Positions 17,434 to 26,962 are shown, numbered from the stretch's first letter. The stretch: 64,000 nucleotides of DNA from Serpens gallinarum (GCF_014836765.1 NZ_JACSQG010000002.1:372001-436000); one strand, 5' to 3'. Program-made: numbers and translations. The notes: generated by a model not told the origin, from the letters alone.

Positions 17434-19368
17434 ATGTATCAAACGCTTGAGCGCGTGTTCGGTTATGTGCAATTTCGCCCTGGCCAGGAAGCTGCGATCG
17501 GTGCGGTGCTGGCAGGTCGCTCGGCGGCAGCTATCTTCCCCACAGGCTCGGGTAAATCGCTGTGTTACCAGTTGCCGGCGTTGCGCCTGCCGCACCTGAC
17601 CCTGGTGGTCTCGCCCTTGCTGGCCCTGATGCAGGACCAACTGGCTTTTTTGCGCAGGCACGGCATCAGTGCGGCCAGCATCGATTCGGCGCAAAGCCGC
17701 GAACAGGTCAGCGAGACCATGGCCAAGGCCAAGGCCGGTGAGCTGAAGATCCTGATGATTTCGGTCGAGCGGCTCAAGAACGAGCGCTTCCGTAGTTTTA
17801 TCCAGCAGGTGCCGATCTCCCTGCTGGTCATCGACGAGGCGCACTGCATTTCCGAATGGGGCCATAATTTTCGCCCCGATTACCTCAAATTGCCGGACTA
17901 CCAGCGTCAGTTCGCCATACCCCAGGTGCTGCTGCTGACCGCCACCGCCACGCCACCGGTGATTGCCGACATGCGTGGCAAATTTGCCATCGCTGAGGCG
18001 GACGTGGTCACCACCGGTTTTTACCGACCCAACCTCAACCTGCGCATCGAGCCACTGGCCGGCCGCGCCAAGCTGTCCTGGCTCGGCCACTGGCTGTCGG
18101 CACGTCGTGAACAAGCGAGTATCGTCTACGTCACTCAACAAAAAACCGCGGAACAGGTGGCCGAGTTCCTGAGCCAGCAAGGCATCACAGCCCAGGCTTA
18201 CCATGCGGGCCTGCCCCACGAGCGGCGCGAGGCGATTCAGCGCGGCTTCATGGCCGGACAGAGCCGCTGCATCGTGGCCACCATCGCGTTCGGCATGGGT
18301 ATCGACAAGAGCGATATCCGCAACGTGGTGCATTTCGACTTGCCCAAATCCATCGAAAACTACAGCCAGGAAATCGGCCGCGCCGGGCGCGACGGTTTGC
18401 CGTCCGAGTGCCTGGTACTGGCCAACCGCGACAGCCTGAACGTGCTGGAGAACTTCGTCTATGGCGATACGCCGGAGCGCGAGGGCATTCAGTTCGTGCT
18501 GGAAGAGATTCGCCGCGCTGCGTCGGACGGCGAGTGGGAGCTGATGCTCAACACGCTTTCCACCCAGAGCAATATCCGCCTGCTGCCGCTGAAAACCTTG
18601 CTGGTTCAGCTGGAGCTGCGCGGCATCATTACCCCGCGTTACGCCTACTTTGCCGACTACCGGTTCAAGTACTTGATCGACGCCGAGGCGCTGCTGGCCA
18701 ACTTCGACGGCGAGCGCCGGCAATTCGTCGAGGCCATCATCAGCACCTCGCAGCGGGCACGAACCTGGTGCACGGTGGATTTCGAGCAGCTCTACAACCA
18801 ACATCGCGCTGAACGCAGTCGGGTGGTCAAGGCGCTGGACTGGTTTCAGGAGAAGGGCTGGATCGAGCTGGAAAGCAAGCAGATGACCGAGGTCTACGCC
18901 GTGCTCGACAGCCGTTTCGATACCGCTGCATTGAGTGGCGAGCTGCATGCTTATTTCAAACAACACGAAGCCAGCGAAATCGACCGTATTCGCGCCATGC
19001 TCGATCTGTTCGCCAGCGAGCAGTGCCTGAGCCAGCGTCTGGCTGGTTATTTTGGCGATCTGGCCGCACCGCACCACTGTGGGCACTGTTCAGTGTGTCA
19101 GGGGCACATTGCGCAGTTGCCGGAGCCGCCGCCGTTGCAGCCGCTGAGCGATTACGCGCTGCCCAGTGTGAGCGGCCCGTTCCGCATGCGCTATCAGGCC
19201 GCGAAAGGCGGTAAGCCCAGCAGCGAATGCCTGACCCGCTTTCTCGTCGGCATCAGCGTGCCGTTGTTTACCACGCTCAAGGCCAAGGGGATCGCGGGCT
19301 TCGGGGCACTGGAGAACTACCCCTACGCGCAAGTGCGGGAAGCGGTAGAAAAGCTGCAGTGGGATTAA
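17434..19368 (+). CDS. recQ: ATP-dependent DNA helicase, RecQ family
   Basis: RecQ unwinds DNA 3' to 5' in recombination and repair. The 644-residue protein has motif 0 FRPGQ (residues 15-19), Walker A TGSGKS (37-42), DEAH at 134-137 followed by CISEWGHNFRPDYLKL, helicase motif VI SIENYSQEIGRAGRDG, and a zinc-binding C-x17-C-x2-C-x2-C cluster in the RecQ-Ct region. I see no clear HRDC domain at the C-terminus, so this is not the E. coli RecQ architecture in full. Start ATG 17434 has GGAG 8 bases upstream, better than the GTG at 17425. A second RecQ may exist elsewhere in the genome, so the symbol denotes the family. Confidence 0.88.
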   Translation: MYQTLERVFGYVQFRPGQEAAIGAVLAGRSAAAIFPTGSGKSLCYQLPALRLPHLTLVVSPLLALMQDQLAFLRRHGISAASIDSAQSREQVSETMAKAKAGELKILMISVERLKNERFRSFIQQVPISLLVIDEAHCISEWGHNFRPDYLKLPDYQRQFAIPQVLLLTATATPPVIADMRGKFAIAEADVVTTGFYRPNLNLRIEPLAGRAKLSWLGHWLSARREQASIVYVTQQKTAEQVAEFLSQQGITAQAYHAGLPHERREAIQRGFMAGQSRCIVATIAFGMGIDKSDIRNVVHFDLPKSIENYSQEIGRAGRDGLPSECLVLANRDSLNVLENFVYGDTPEREGIQFVLEEIRRAASDGEWELMLNTLSTQSNIRLLPLKTLLVQLELRGIITPRYAYFADYRFKYLIDAEALLANFDGERRQFVEAIISTSQRARTWCTVDFEQLYNQHRAERSRVVKALDWFQEKGWIELESKQMTEVYAVLDSRFDTAALSGELHAYFKQHEASEIDRIRAMLDLFASEQCLSQRLAGYFGDLAAPHHCGHCSVCQGHIAQLPEPPPLQPLSDYALPSVSGPFRMRYQAAKGGKPSSECLTRFLVGISVPLFTTLKAKGIAGFGALENYPYAQVREAVEKLQWD

Positions 19369-19580
19369 ACGTCAGCCTGAAACGGTAGAACATTTCCTTG
19401 GGCAATCAGGTCTACGGATGACGCTGGATCATCCATAGGGGTCTAAAAACATCGTTTGTAACGGGCGAGTCCGCGGTGCTTAATCGCCTGCATCGACCGT
19501 CACCGGGTGAAATCCTGCGCCAGAATAACGTTTCCGGCCCGGTGATATGAAGGCCAACTCAATTGTCTGGAGTACCCCTC
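19369..19580. other. dsdA upstream region with inverted repeat CACCGGG/CCCGGTG
   Basis: The 212 bases before dsdA should hold its promoter and a DsdC site. Seven-base arms CACCGGG (19501-19507) and CCCGGTG (19538-19544) are separated by 30 bases, and a shorter GGATGA/TCATCC repeat lies near 19417-19435. Neither has been shown to matter; LysR-type activators usually bind T-N11-A sites in this location. No terminator for recQ was found. Confidence 0.3.
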
Positions 19581-20933
19581 ATGATCCTGGATAAAACGAT
19601 TGCTCAATGGTGCCAAAGCCATCCCCTGATCGCCGAGTTGATCAACCTGCAAGAAACCACGTGGTTCAACCCCGCACTGGCAGCCAGCGCCGATGCCTTG
19701 GCCGATGTGCCGGTAAGCGCCGCCGATATCGAAGACGCCAGCGCTCGGCTGAAACGCTTCGCGCCTTATATCCGTTCCGTATTTCCGGAAACCCGTGAAC
19801 ACCAGGGCATCATCGAATCCCTGTTGGTTCCGCTGCCCACGCTGCAGGCCGCGCTGACGACCGGCCATGACGTGCCGTCAGGTGGCGCGCTGTGGCTCAA
19901 GGCCGATAACCAGTTGCCCATCTCCGGCTCGATCAAGGCGCGCGGGGGTATCTATGAAGTGCTCAAGCACGCCGAGGATCTGGCACTGGCCGCCGGCCTG
20001 CTCAAACCTGGCGACGATTACGCGAAACTGGACAGCCAGCAAGCGCGGGATTTCTTTTCCCAGTACAGCGTTGCGGTCGGGTCGACCGGCAATCTCGGGC
20101 TCTCGATCGGGATCATGAGTGCGCGCCTGGGGTTTCAGGCCACGGTGCATATGTCGGCTGACGCGCGACAATGGAAGAAGGACGAACTGCGCGCGCGCGG
20201 CGTGACCGTCATGGAATATGAGTCCGACTACAGCGTGGCGGTTGAACAGGGCCGCAAGCAATCCGAAGCCGACCCGCGTTGCCACTTTGTGGATGACGAA
20301 AACTCGGTCAACCTCTTTCTCGGCTATGCGGTCGCGGCCGAACGTCTGCAGCAGCAACTGACGGCCGCAGGCGTACGCGTCGATGAAGAGCACCCGTTGT
20401 TCGTCTATTTGCCCTGCGGTGTCGGTGGCGGCCCGGGAGGCGTCGCCTTCGGCTTGAAGCACCTTTTTGGCGACGCCGTGCACTGCATCTTTGCTGAGCC
20501 GACCCACTCGCCTTGCATGCTGCTGGGCGTCTATACCGGGTTGCATGATGCCGTGTCCGTGTACGATTTCGGCATCGATAACCTCACGGCTGCCGATGGT
20601 CTGGCGGTGGGCCGCCCCTCCGGCTTCGTGGGCCGATCCATGCAGCGCCTGATCGATGGCTACTACACCGTTGACGACGATGAGTTGTACCGCCTGCTGG
20701 CGTTGCTCGAGTCGACCGAAGGCATCAGGCTGGAGCCTTCTGCGGTGGCCGGCGTGCCGGGAATGATTCGGGTTTTAACGGAGCGGCAGGGCTACCGGGA
20801 ACGCCTGCAGCTATCCGAGCGCCGTCTGGCCAATGCCACTCACCTGATCTGGGGAACCGGGGGCAGCATGGTGCCTCGCGAGGAAATGAACGCCTACCTG
20901 GAAAAGGGCCGAGCACTTCTGGCTGAGCGGTAA
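19581..20933 (+). CDS. dsdA: D-serine ammonia-lyase (D-serine dehydratase)
   Basis: DsdA is a PLP enzyme that deaminates D-serine to pyruvate and ammonia, both detoxifying D-serine and allowing its use as a carbon source. The 450-residue protein has the PLP lysine in SGSIKARGG (Lys119), the N-binding loop [10 protein letters not shown] and the glycine-rich phosphate loop CGVGGGPGG, all as in the DsdA family. Start ATG 19581 is preceded 8 bases upstream by CTGGAG; an in-frame TTG at 19563 is less likely. The adjacent downstream gene encodes the matching LysR activator DsdC. No D-serine transporter (dsdX/cycA-like) gene is next to it. Confidence 0.95.
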   Translation: MILDKTIAQWCQSHPLIAELINLQETTWFNPALAASADALADVPVSAADIEDASARLKRFAPYIRSVFPETREHQGIIESLLVPLPTLQAALTTGHDVPSGGALWLKADNQLPISGSIKARGGIYEVLKHAEDLALAAGLLKPGDDYAKLDSQQARDFFSQYSVAVGSTGNLGLSIGIMSARLGFQATVHMSADARQWKKDELRARGVTVMEYESDYSVAVEQGRKQSEADPRCHFVDDENSVNLFLGYAVAAERLQQQLTAAGVRVDEEHPLFVYLPCGVGGGPGGVAFGLKHLFGDAVHCIFAEPTHSPCMLLGVYTGLHDAVSVYDFGIDNLTAADGLAVGRPSGFVGRSMQRLIDGYYTVDDDELYRLLALLESTEGIRLEPSAVAGVPGMIRVLTERQGYRERLQLSERRLANATHLIWGTGGSMVPREEMNAYLEKGRALLAER

Positions 20934-20997
20934 CTTCATCGTCCGGCTTGGCCCCTGCGTACGGGATCGCACGTGCCGCTAGCGGAGAATTCAAGCG

Positions 20998-21939
20998 ATG
21001 CTGAACCTGCCTCCCCGATTGGGCGCGAGTCTCAACAGTGCGCAGTTTGCCAACCTGCATACGTTCTGGGTGGCCGCACGACACTTGAGTTTCGCGTTGG
21101 CCGCCCGGGAGCTGTGTCTTACGCCAAGCGCTGTCAGTCACCGCATCCGTCGGCTAGAGCAGGCCCTGTCGCTGCGCCTGTTCGAGCGGTTGACACGCAA
21201 GGTGCGGCTCACCGAGGAAGGGGAGCGCGTCTTCTTGATCCTGCAAGGGGTCATCGACCAGCTGAGCGAGGCCGTGCAGCAGTCCCCGGGCTCCGAGGTG
21301 TCCGGTTCGGTCGCGCTGTATTCCCACCCGTCGGTCGCGGCGTGCTGGCTGGTTCCCCGCTTGGCCGACTTTCACGAGCGCTACCCGCAGATCGCACTGG
21401 ATATCCGTGTCGGCAACGACCGCATTGATTTCCGTACGCAGACGGTCGATTTACTTTTGCTGTATGCCAACGGCGAGTTCCCAGGCCTGGTCAGCCAGAG
21501 GCTGATGGATGAGCGTATCGCGCCGATCTGCAGCCCGGCCTACGCTCGCAAGCACCGCTTGCTGGAACAACCCGAAAATCTCCGTGACTGCACACTGCTG
21601 CACGATTCTCAGGCCTGGGAAAATGCGGCGTTCGATGCAGAGTGGCGCTTATGGGCACACCATAACGGCCAGCTGGATGGGTTGCCTGCCAAAAGCCTGA
21701 CCTTTGATCGCTCCGACCTGTGCGTAAGCGCCGCCATGCAGGGTGCCGGAATCGCACTGGGCCGACAGCGCCTGGTGCAACGGCATCTGGATCACGGCGA
21801 GCTGGTGCTTCCGCTGGGCGGTTTTACCCAGCCGGGCCGCTACGAGTATTTCCTCGTCCACCCGCACCGCGAACCCATGCCCAAGCGGGTGCAGGTGGTA
21901 ATTGATTGGCTGAAGAAATGCGCAGAAGCTACTGCATAA
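20998..21939 (+). CDS. dsdC: LysR-family transcriptional activator of D-serine catabolism
   Basis: The 313-residue protein has an N-terminal winged helix-turn-helix (HTFWVAARHLSFALAARELC, then TPSAVSHRIRRLE) and an effector domain with WLVPRLADFHERYP and FDRSDLCVSAAMQGAG. These stretches match what I know of E. coli DsdC closely, not just LysR proteins in general. It should activate dsdA in response to D-serine. Unlike in E. coli, where dsdC is divergent from dsdXA, here it lies 64 bases downstream of dsdA in the same direction, with its own GGAG ribosome site, so it may be co-transcribed. Confidence 0.88.
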   Translation: MLNLPPRLGASLNSAQFANLHTFWVAARHLSFALAARELCLTPSAVSHRIRRLEQALSLRLFERLTRKVRLTEEGERVFLILQGVIDQLSEAVQQSPGSEVSGSVALYSHPSVAACWLVPRLADFHERYPQIALDIRVGNDRIDFRTQTVDLLLLYANGEFPGLVSQRLMDERIAPICSPAYARKHRLLEQPENLRDCTLLHDSQAWENAAFDAEWRLWAHHNGQLDGLPAKSLTFDRSDLCVSAAMQGAGIALGRQRLVQRHLDHGELVLPLGGFTQPGRYEYFLVHPHREPMPKRVQVVIDWLKKCAEATA

Positions 21940-22064
21940 ATGGCGCAACGGGTCGGGTGTTTTTCCGGTGAGTTAACGGCTCACGGAACGCTACGCGCGC
22001 ACGTGTGTCGGTGCTGTATTGGACGGGCTGCGAGGAGTCCGTGGGCCACACACCGGAGGTTTCC

Positions 22065-22985
22065 ATGCACAAGCGTCGTCACTTTCTCCAGTACAGCGCC
22101 CTTGCCGCAGCGCTGGCCGCTCTGCCGCCGTGGCTGTCAGCCGCTACAGTGGCCGAGCAGGGCCTGCTGCAGCGCAAGATTCCCTCGTCAGGTGAGATGC
22201 TGCCAGTGATCGGCCTGGGCACCTCGCGTACCCATAACGTGGGTCTCGACGATGATGATCTGCAGCCCTTGATCGAGGTGCTGCAAACCCTGGTCAACGG
22301 CGGGGCGCGGGTGATTGACACGGCGCCCAGCTACGGCAACGCCGAGCGCGTGACGGGCGAGCTGGTGCAGCGAATGGCGGCGCGCGACAAGGTATTTCTC
22401 GCCACCAAGGTGTCGTCAACGGGGCGCGAAGCGGGGCGCCGCCAGGTCGAGGCAAGCTTCAAGGCCTTGCAGGCCGATAAGATCGACCTGATCCAGGTTC
22501 ACAACCTGCAGGACACTACCACTCAGCTGCAGATGCTGCGCGAACTCAAAGAGCAAGGCCGCGTGCGCTATGTGGGCATTACCCATTCCAGCGAGTCGGC
22601 CCATGATGAGCTGTTGGCCGTGCTGCAGCGCGAGCCGGGTATCGATTTCATGCAGGTCAATTACTCAGTTGCCGAGCGCAATGCGCAAAAGCGCCTGCTG
22701 CCGTATTGCGCGGACCATGGCATCGCCACGCTGATCAACCGACCCTTTACGCGCGGCAATCTGCTGTCGCGGGTCAAGGACCGTCCGCTGCCGGATTGGG
22801 CAATCGAGATCGATGCTACCTCCTGGGCGCAGCTGCTGCTCAAATTCATCCTTGCCGAGCCGGCGGTCACCGCGGTCATCCCGGCCACGTCCACTCCGCG
22901 CTACATGGCCGACAACCTGCTGGCCGGCCAGGGCCGCTTGCCGGATGCACAGCAGCGGGCGCGGATCGTCGAGGCGTTTGCATAA
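22065..22985 (+). CDS. Exported (Tat-signal) aldo/keto reductase family protein
   Basis: The N-terminus MHKRRHFLQYSALAAALAALPPW is a twin-arginine signal with an alanine-rich core, so the protein probably folds in the cytoplasm and is exported. The rest is an aldo/keto reductase barrel with the catalytic tetrad visible as Asp and Tyr in IDTAPSYGNAE, Lys in FLATKVSS and His in LIQVHNLQD. ATG 22065 has GGAGG 5 bases upstream, giving 306 residues; 20 upstream in-frame residues are not part of the gene. Most family members are cytosolic NADPH enzymes, so a periplasmic version raises the question of cofactor. Substrate unknown. Confidence 0.88.
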   Translation: MHKRRHFLQYSALAAALAALPPWLSAATVAEQGLLQRKIPSSGEMLPVIGLGTSRTHNVGLDDDDLQPLIEVLQTLVNGGARVIDTAPSYGNAERVTGELVQRMAARDKVFLATKVSSTGREAGRRQVEASFKALQADKIDLIQVHNLQDTTTQLQMLRELKEQGRVRYVGITHSSESAHDELLAVLQREPGIDFMQVNYSVAERNAQKRLLPYCADHGIATLINRPFTRGNLLSRVKDRPLPDWAIEIDATSWAQLLLKFILAEPAVTAVIPATSTPRYMADNLLAGQGRLPDAQQRARIVEAFA

Positions 22986-23025
22986 GGTGCCACGCACTGA
23001 CCGCTAGGGCTTTGGGAGCGACTGC

Positions 23026-24336
23026 ATGCCTGACGCTACGTCACCATCACGCCTGGCGCGTCTGATCAACGCCGAAGCGGGTGAGTTCTGGCCGGCGCTG
23101 GCGGGTTTTGCACTGTTCTTCTGCCTGTTCGCCGGGTATTTCATGCTGCGGCCGATCCGCGAATCCATGGGCATTCAGGGTGGGGTGGAAAACCTGCAAT
23201 GGCTGTTTACCGCCACCTTCGTGGCCATGTTGCTGGCGGTGCCGGTGTTTGCCTGGCTCAACTCGACGGTGGCGCGCATTCACTACATCGATTGGGTGTA
23301 CGGCTTCTTCGGCCTGAACCTGTTGCTGTTTGCCGGGCTGTTCGCCGTGCTGCGCGACAGCGTCTGGCTGGCGCGCGCCTTTTACGTGTGGATCTCGGTG
23401 TACAACCTGTTCGTGGTGTCGGTGGCCTGGAGCCTGATGGCCGATGTGTTCGACGCTCGCCAGGCGAAGCGGCTGTTTGCGTTCATTGCCGCGGGGGCGA
23501 GTGTCGGCGGGCTGGCGGGGCCGGCGTTCAGCGCGCTGCTGATCGGCGCGCTGGGCGAAGCCGGGCTGATGGCCCTGGCTGCCGCGTTGTTGCTCCTGGC
23601 GGTGGGGTTCAAGCATTACCTGATGGGGTGGCGAGAGCGCGGCGGCGCCGGGCGCCCGGGTGCGCCCCAGACGGAACATACCCGCAAGCCGGTGCCGGGC
23701 AATCCGTTCAGTGGCCTGACTCGCGTGCTTGGCTCGCGCTACTTGCTGGGTATCTCTAGCTTCGTGATCCTGCTGGCCACGGTCACCACGTTTTTGTATT
23801 TCGAGCAGGCACGCCTGGTGGCTGAATTGTTCCCTGAGCGGGATACCCAAGTGCGGGTGTTCGGCGCCATTGATTTCACTGTCCAGGCCGGTGCATTACT
23901 GGCACAGCTGTTCGTTACCGGACGGGTTGCCCAGCAGCTGGGCATCAGGGTGCTGCTGACGGCCGTGCCGGCACTGGTGTGCCTGGGGTTTCTCGGTCTG
24001 GCGCTGGCGCCGGTATTTGCCATGCTGGCGGGGCTGATGATTGTACGGCGCATCGGCGAATACGCCTTTATCCGACCCGGTCGGGAAATGCTCTTCGCAC
24101 CGCTGGACGCCGAGAGCAAGTACAAGGCGAAAAACGTCATCGACACCGTGGTTTATCGCGGCGGTGACGTGCTCAGTGCCTGGGTCAAGAGCGCGCTGGA
24201 TACGCTGGGCCAGGGCACGACACTGATCGCCCTGGTCGGTGCGGTGTGTGCGGCGGTATGGGGCGTGCTGGGTTGGTACCTGGGTGGGCGTGCCGATCGC
24301 ACGGCGGGCAAGGCGGCTGTAACCGTAGCCCGTTAG
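23026..24336 (+). CDS. MFS / NTP-NDP exchange transporter-like membrane protein
   Basis: The 436-residue protein has about 12 membrane spans. The segment FAGYFMLRPIRESMGIQGG near residues 36-54 and SLMADVFDARQAKRLF near residues 140-155 are typical of the bacterial family annotated as NTP/NDP exchange transporter or MFS transporter (related to the Tlc ATP/ADP translocases). Substrate cannot be predicted; free-living bacteria do not usually import ATP. It starts 40 bases after the reductase and ends convergently with the GGDEF gene, the two stop codons overlapping. Confidence 0.75.
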   Translation: MPDATSPSRLARLINAEAGEFWPALAGFALFFCLFAGYFMLRPIRESMGIQGGVENLQWLFTATFVAMLLAVPVFAWLNSTVARIHYIDWVYGFFGLNLLLFAGLFAVLRDSVWLARAFYVWISVYNLFVVSVAWSLMADVFDARQAKRLFAFIAAGASVGGLAGPAFSALLIGALGEAGLMALAAALLLLAVGFKHYLMGWRERGGAGRPGAPQTEHTRKPVPGNPFSGLTRVLGSRYLLGISSFVILLATVTTFLYFEQARLVAELFPERDTQVRVFGAIDFTVQAGALLAQLFVTGRVAQQLGIRVLLTAVPALVCLGFLGLALAPVFAMLAGLMIVRRIGEYAFIRPGREMLFAPLDAESKYKAKNVIDTVVYRGGDVLSAWVKSALDTLGQGTTLIALVGAVCAAVWGVLGWYLGGRADRTAGKAAVTVAR

Positions 24337-25538
24337 ACGCTGGCGGTGAGCGCAGGTGCGTCGGTTGCCTGCTGTGTCTCTGGCGAGTCGCTGCACACCA
24401 CTTGATTGCGCCCGTTGCTTTTGGCCAAGTACATGCGTTGGTCGGCCCGTTCGAGCAACTCCTGAGGCGTCCGGATACGGTCATGACAGCGCTCGGCCAA
24501 CCCGATGCTGGCGGTCAGCGGCTTGCCATCGGGTCGCTGACCAAGGCCGTTGCTCACGATGCGCTGCAAGGCACGGTTGGCCTGAGCAAGGTCAGTATTG
24601 GGCATGAGCAGTAGAAACTCTTCACCTCCCCAGCGAAGCAGGCTGTCGGAGCTGCGTAGCTTGGCGGTCAAGGTCTCGGTGAAGTTGCGCAGGGTGCGGT
24701 CGCCGGCTTCATGGCCATAGGTGTCATTGATGCTCTTGAAATGGTCAAGGTCGATGAAGGCCAGCGCCAGGGTGCCATTGCTGCGATCAACGAGGTTCCA
24801 TTGCAGGTCGAGAATTTCTTCTCCGCTGCCGCGGGACAGGATGCCGGTCAGCGGATCGCGGATGGCCTGACGCACCAGGGCGATCATGAAGGCCAACTGG
24901 CTCATGGATGCCAAGGCCGTCACCCCGGCGATCAATATCAGCAGCCAGAAACCACCCGCAAACGACGGCCAGTTCAACGTCGACCAGTTCATATAGCCGG
25001 CCACCCCCTGGGCGATGAGCAGCAGGGTGGCAAGCAGCAGATTTTCCAGCAGCGTCAGGGGGAATATTGCCAATCCCGCCATCAGCACGAAGGGCAAGAA
25101 TGCGTAGCCGGTGGCCACTGCTGCGGAGAACTGGGTCAGCTCGTGTCCGCGCAGCAACGTATGCGAGGCGATGTAAAACAAGGTGGGGATGGCGAACAGA
25201 ATGGCGATGGCCAGGTAGGCATCTGTCAGACGGCCGCTGGGCCGATACATAAACAACACGCTGGCAAAGGCCCCGCAGGCCAGGAGGCGGAACATGGCCA
25301 GGCCGGTCCATAACGGGTAACTGAAGACCATGAAGTCGACGATGCTCCACAATGGCGTGAGTACCGCGAACAGAAAGGCGAATAACCGCACCCGATTGAT
25401 GATCATCATCGCTCGGCGCTGGCTGAGTAACAGCGAATGCCGTTGTGGCAGGAGCAACTGAGGCATTTCGCTCGCATGAAGCTCGCTGGGAAGTAGCGAA
25501 GACAAGCGCTTGCTAAGCGCCACAAAAAGAGTCGTCAT
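24333..25538 (-). CDS. Membrane diguanylate cyclase (GGDEF domain)
   Basis: The protein (401 residues) has six hydrophobic segments in the first 215 residues, then a GGDEF domain. The active loop reads GGEEF, preceded by RSSD exactly five residues upstream, the RxxD inhibitory c-di-GMP site. IDLDHFKSINDTYGHEAGD is the metal/GTP-binding stretch and is intact, so cyclase activity with product inhibition is expected. It would make c-di-GMP, which in pseudomonads controls biofilm and exopolysaccharide production; a link to the polysaccharide operon in this window is possible but not shown. No strong ribosome site precedes the chosen ATG. Confidence 0.9.
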   Translation of the reverse strand: MTTLFVALSKRLSSLLPSELHASEMPQLLLPQRHSLLLSQRRAMMIINRVRLFAFLFAVLTPLWSIVDFMVFSYPLWTGLAMFRLLACGAFASVLFMYRPSGRLTDAYLAIAILFAIPTLFYIASHTLLRGHELTQFSAAVATGYAFLPFVLMAGLAIFPLTLLENLLLATLLLIAQGVAGYMNWSTLNWPSFAGGFWLLILIAGVTALASMSQLAFMIALVRQAIRDPLTGILSRGSGEEILDLQWNLVDRSNGTLALAFIDLDHFKSINDTYGHEAGDRTLRNFTETLTAKLRSSDSLLRWGGEEFLLLMPNTDLAQANRALQRIVSNGLGQRPDGKPLTASIGLAERCHDRIRTPQELLERADQRMYLAKSNGRNQVVCSDSPETQQATDAPALTASV

Positions 25539-26215
25539 TGTTGTTATTGACCCGAGGTATCCCTAGGTAATGTGGGCTGCCGGAGCCTGCCCAAAGCATG
25601 CTGCTCAATTGCAGGTGCGCATGCCGCGAACGTTCCGCGTTGCCCGGTCTACGTGGAAGAGGGGGAGAACCTTGGCATGTTTGTGCGGGCCGGTTACTGC
25701 TCCAGATCAATACTGATAATTACTGCAACCATCCGCCATTGGCTTCTTCGCGGTTAATCCGGCGAGCGCTTGACGGTTATGTTGTTCAACTGTGTTCCGG
25801 GCCTGGTCGAGCGGCTGGTCAATTCCCCACCAGTGACTGCCAGACTGCGTGACGACTGCATTTCGCCCGCCCACAAACAGCTTATCCACAGGGTGATCCA
25901 CGGCTTCTGGGGATGGCTTGCCAACAGGCGCGTACCGGGCCTGTATCACGGATGCGAGGGGATAATCGCCACCTTGGTCAAAACTCATCGCACCGTCGTA
26001 ACCCGATGGAGTCAAGGGCTACAGCGCTGCGCTGACCGCTGGCCCACAGCTTTTTGCCCAGGTATGGAGAAACATACGCACCAACGGGTTGGCTGAAAAA
26101 GACCTAAGGCCAGCGAGGCCGCATGAGCGCTGCCCTGAAGGGCTTATCCAACAGCTTATCCACAGATTTCTCCCGGAAAACTGTTGGTAACTGCTGAGGC
26201 TTCTTGCGCGGGGGC
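25539..26215. other. Gene-free 680-bp region with a cluster of DnaA-box-like 9-mers
   Basis: No credible gene was found between the GGDEF and NRDE genes. The stretch contains two perfect DnaA-box 9-mers TTATCCACA (25882-25890 and 26156-26164), a near match TTATCCAAC (26144-26152), and an inverse near match AGGGGATAA (25957-25965, TTATCCCCT on the other strand). Base composition is locally less GC-rich than the flanking genes. DnaA binding for titration, reactivation or local gene control is a reasonable hypothesis. The chromosomal origin itself is unlikely here because dnaA, dnaN and rpmH are absent. Confidence 0.55.
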
Positions 26216-26962
26216 CTACAGCTGGAGACGGACTTCACCCAGGTGAGCGCCAGCCGGCCCAAAGCTGCGCTCACGCATTTCCCTCTGGCCGTTGGCAGCT
26301 ACCAGCAAGGTGGTGCTGGCCCGCGTGCCGTAGTGAGCGCCAGCGATAAACACACTGGATAACAAGCGTTCGGTGGCAAGGCCGACACCGGTGTCTGGCA
26401 ACTGGGCGTCGGCAGCGGGCTGTGGATCGGCCAGCAATTTCAACAGCTGCTCGCTATCGGCAGCATCCAGGCACTCGGTCAGGGCTTGTTTGGCACGCTG
26501 CAGTTTTGGCCAGGGCGTGTCCAGGCGGGCATTGGACAGGCCGTATATGCCGGCCGGCAACACACGGGGTTCGCCCTCGCGGGAATTGAAATAGCACAAT
26601 TGCCGGGGATCACCGACCAGCAAATTGAAGCCGGAGTACTGGGTGGCCTGGCGTGCCAAGCCGTTCAGATAGTCCAGCGGCGACTGGTCGCCCTTCAGGA
26701 AGGTGGCGGTCAATTCGCCGCGCGAGCGCAGCCCCTGTGGCTGGTCGGGGTCGCGGATATTGGTCAGCGCGGCAAAGCGACCCCCAGCGCCGATCCCCAG
26801 CCAGGTGCCACCGGCTTCCAGATCGCGCCCGGCGTACACGCTCGGCGCGTCTTCCCAGCGGGCCAGCGGCAGGCTCGGACGAGCATGGAATTCGTCGCGA
26901 TTGGCCGCGACCAGCAACGGCAAGGCATGGCCGGGGCGCCAGGCGAATACGATCAGGCACAT
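26216..26962 (-). CDS. NRDE-family protein (TANGO2 homologue)
   Basis: The 248-residue protein begins MCLIVFAW and shows LLVAANRDEFHARP, the NRDE motif that names the family, with the N-terminal Cys2 conserved as in Ntn-hydrolase-like folds. Homologues occur from bacteria to animals (TANGO2) and have been linked to heme or lipid handling, but the bacterial function is not settled. No signal peptide is present. It is transcribed alone on the minus strand, divergent from tauE, with little intergenic space for a shared promoter (157 bases). Confidence 0.88.
   Translation of the reverse strand: MCLIVFAWRPGHALPLLVAANRDEFHARPSLPLARWEDAPSVYAGRDLEAGGTWLGIGAGGRFAALTNIRDPDQPQGLRSRGELTATFLKGDQSPLDYLNGLARQATQYSGFNLLVGDPRQLCYFNSREGEPRVLPAGIYGLSNARLDTPWPKLQRAKQALTECLDAADSEQLLKLLADPQPAADAQLPDTGVGLATERLLSSVFIAGAHYGTRASTTLLVAANGQREMRERSFGPAGAHLGEVRLQL

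Noticed and set aside
17368-19086. Long minus-strand open frame opposite recQ (572 codons)
   Set aside because: Low-complexity translation without domains; recQ motifs are complete on the plus strand.
25539-26215. Chromosomal replication origin
   Set aside because: DnaA boxes are present but dnaA, dnaN, rpmH, an AT-rich unwinding region and gidA are not in the neighbourhood; kept only as a DnaA-binding hypothesis.
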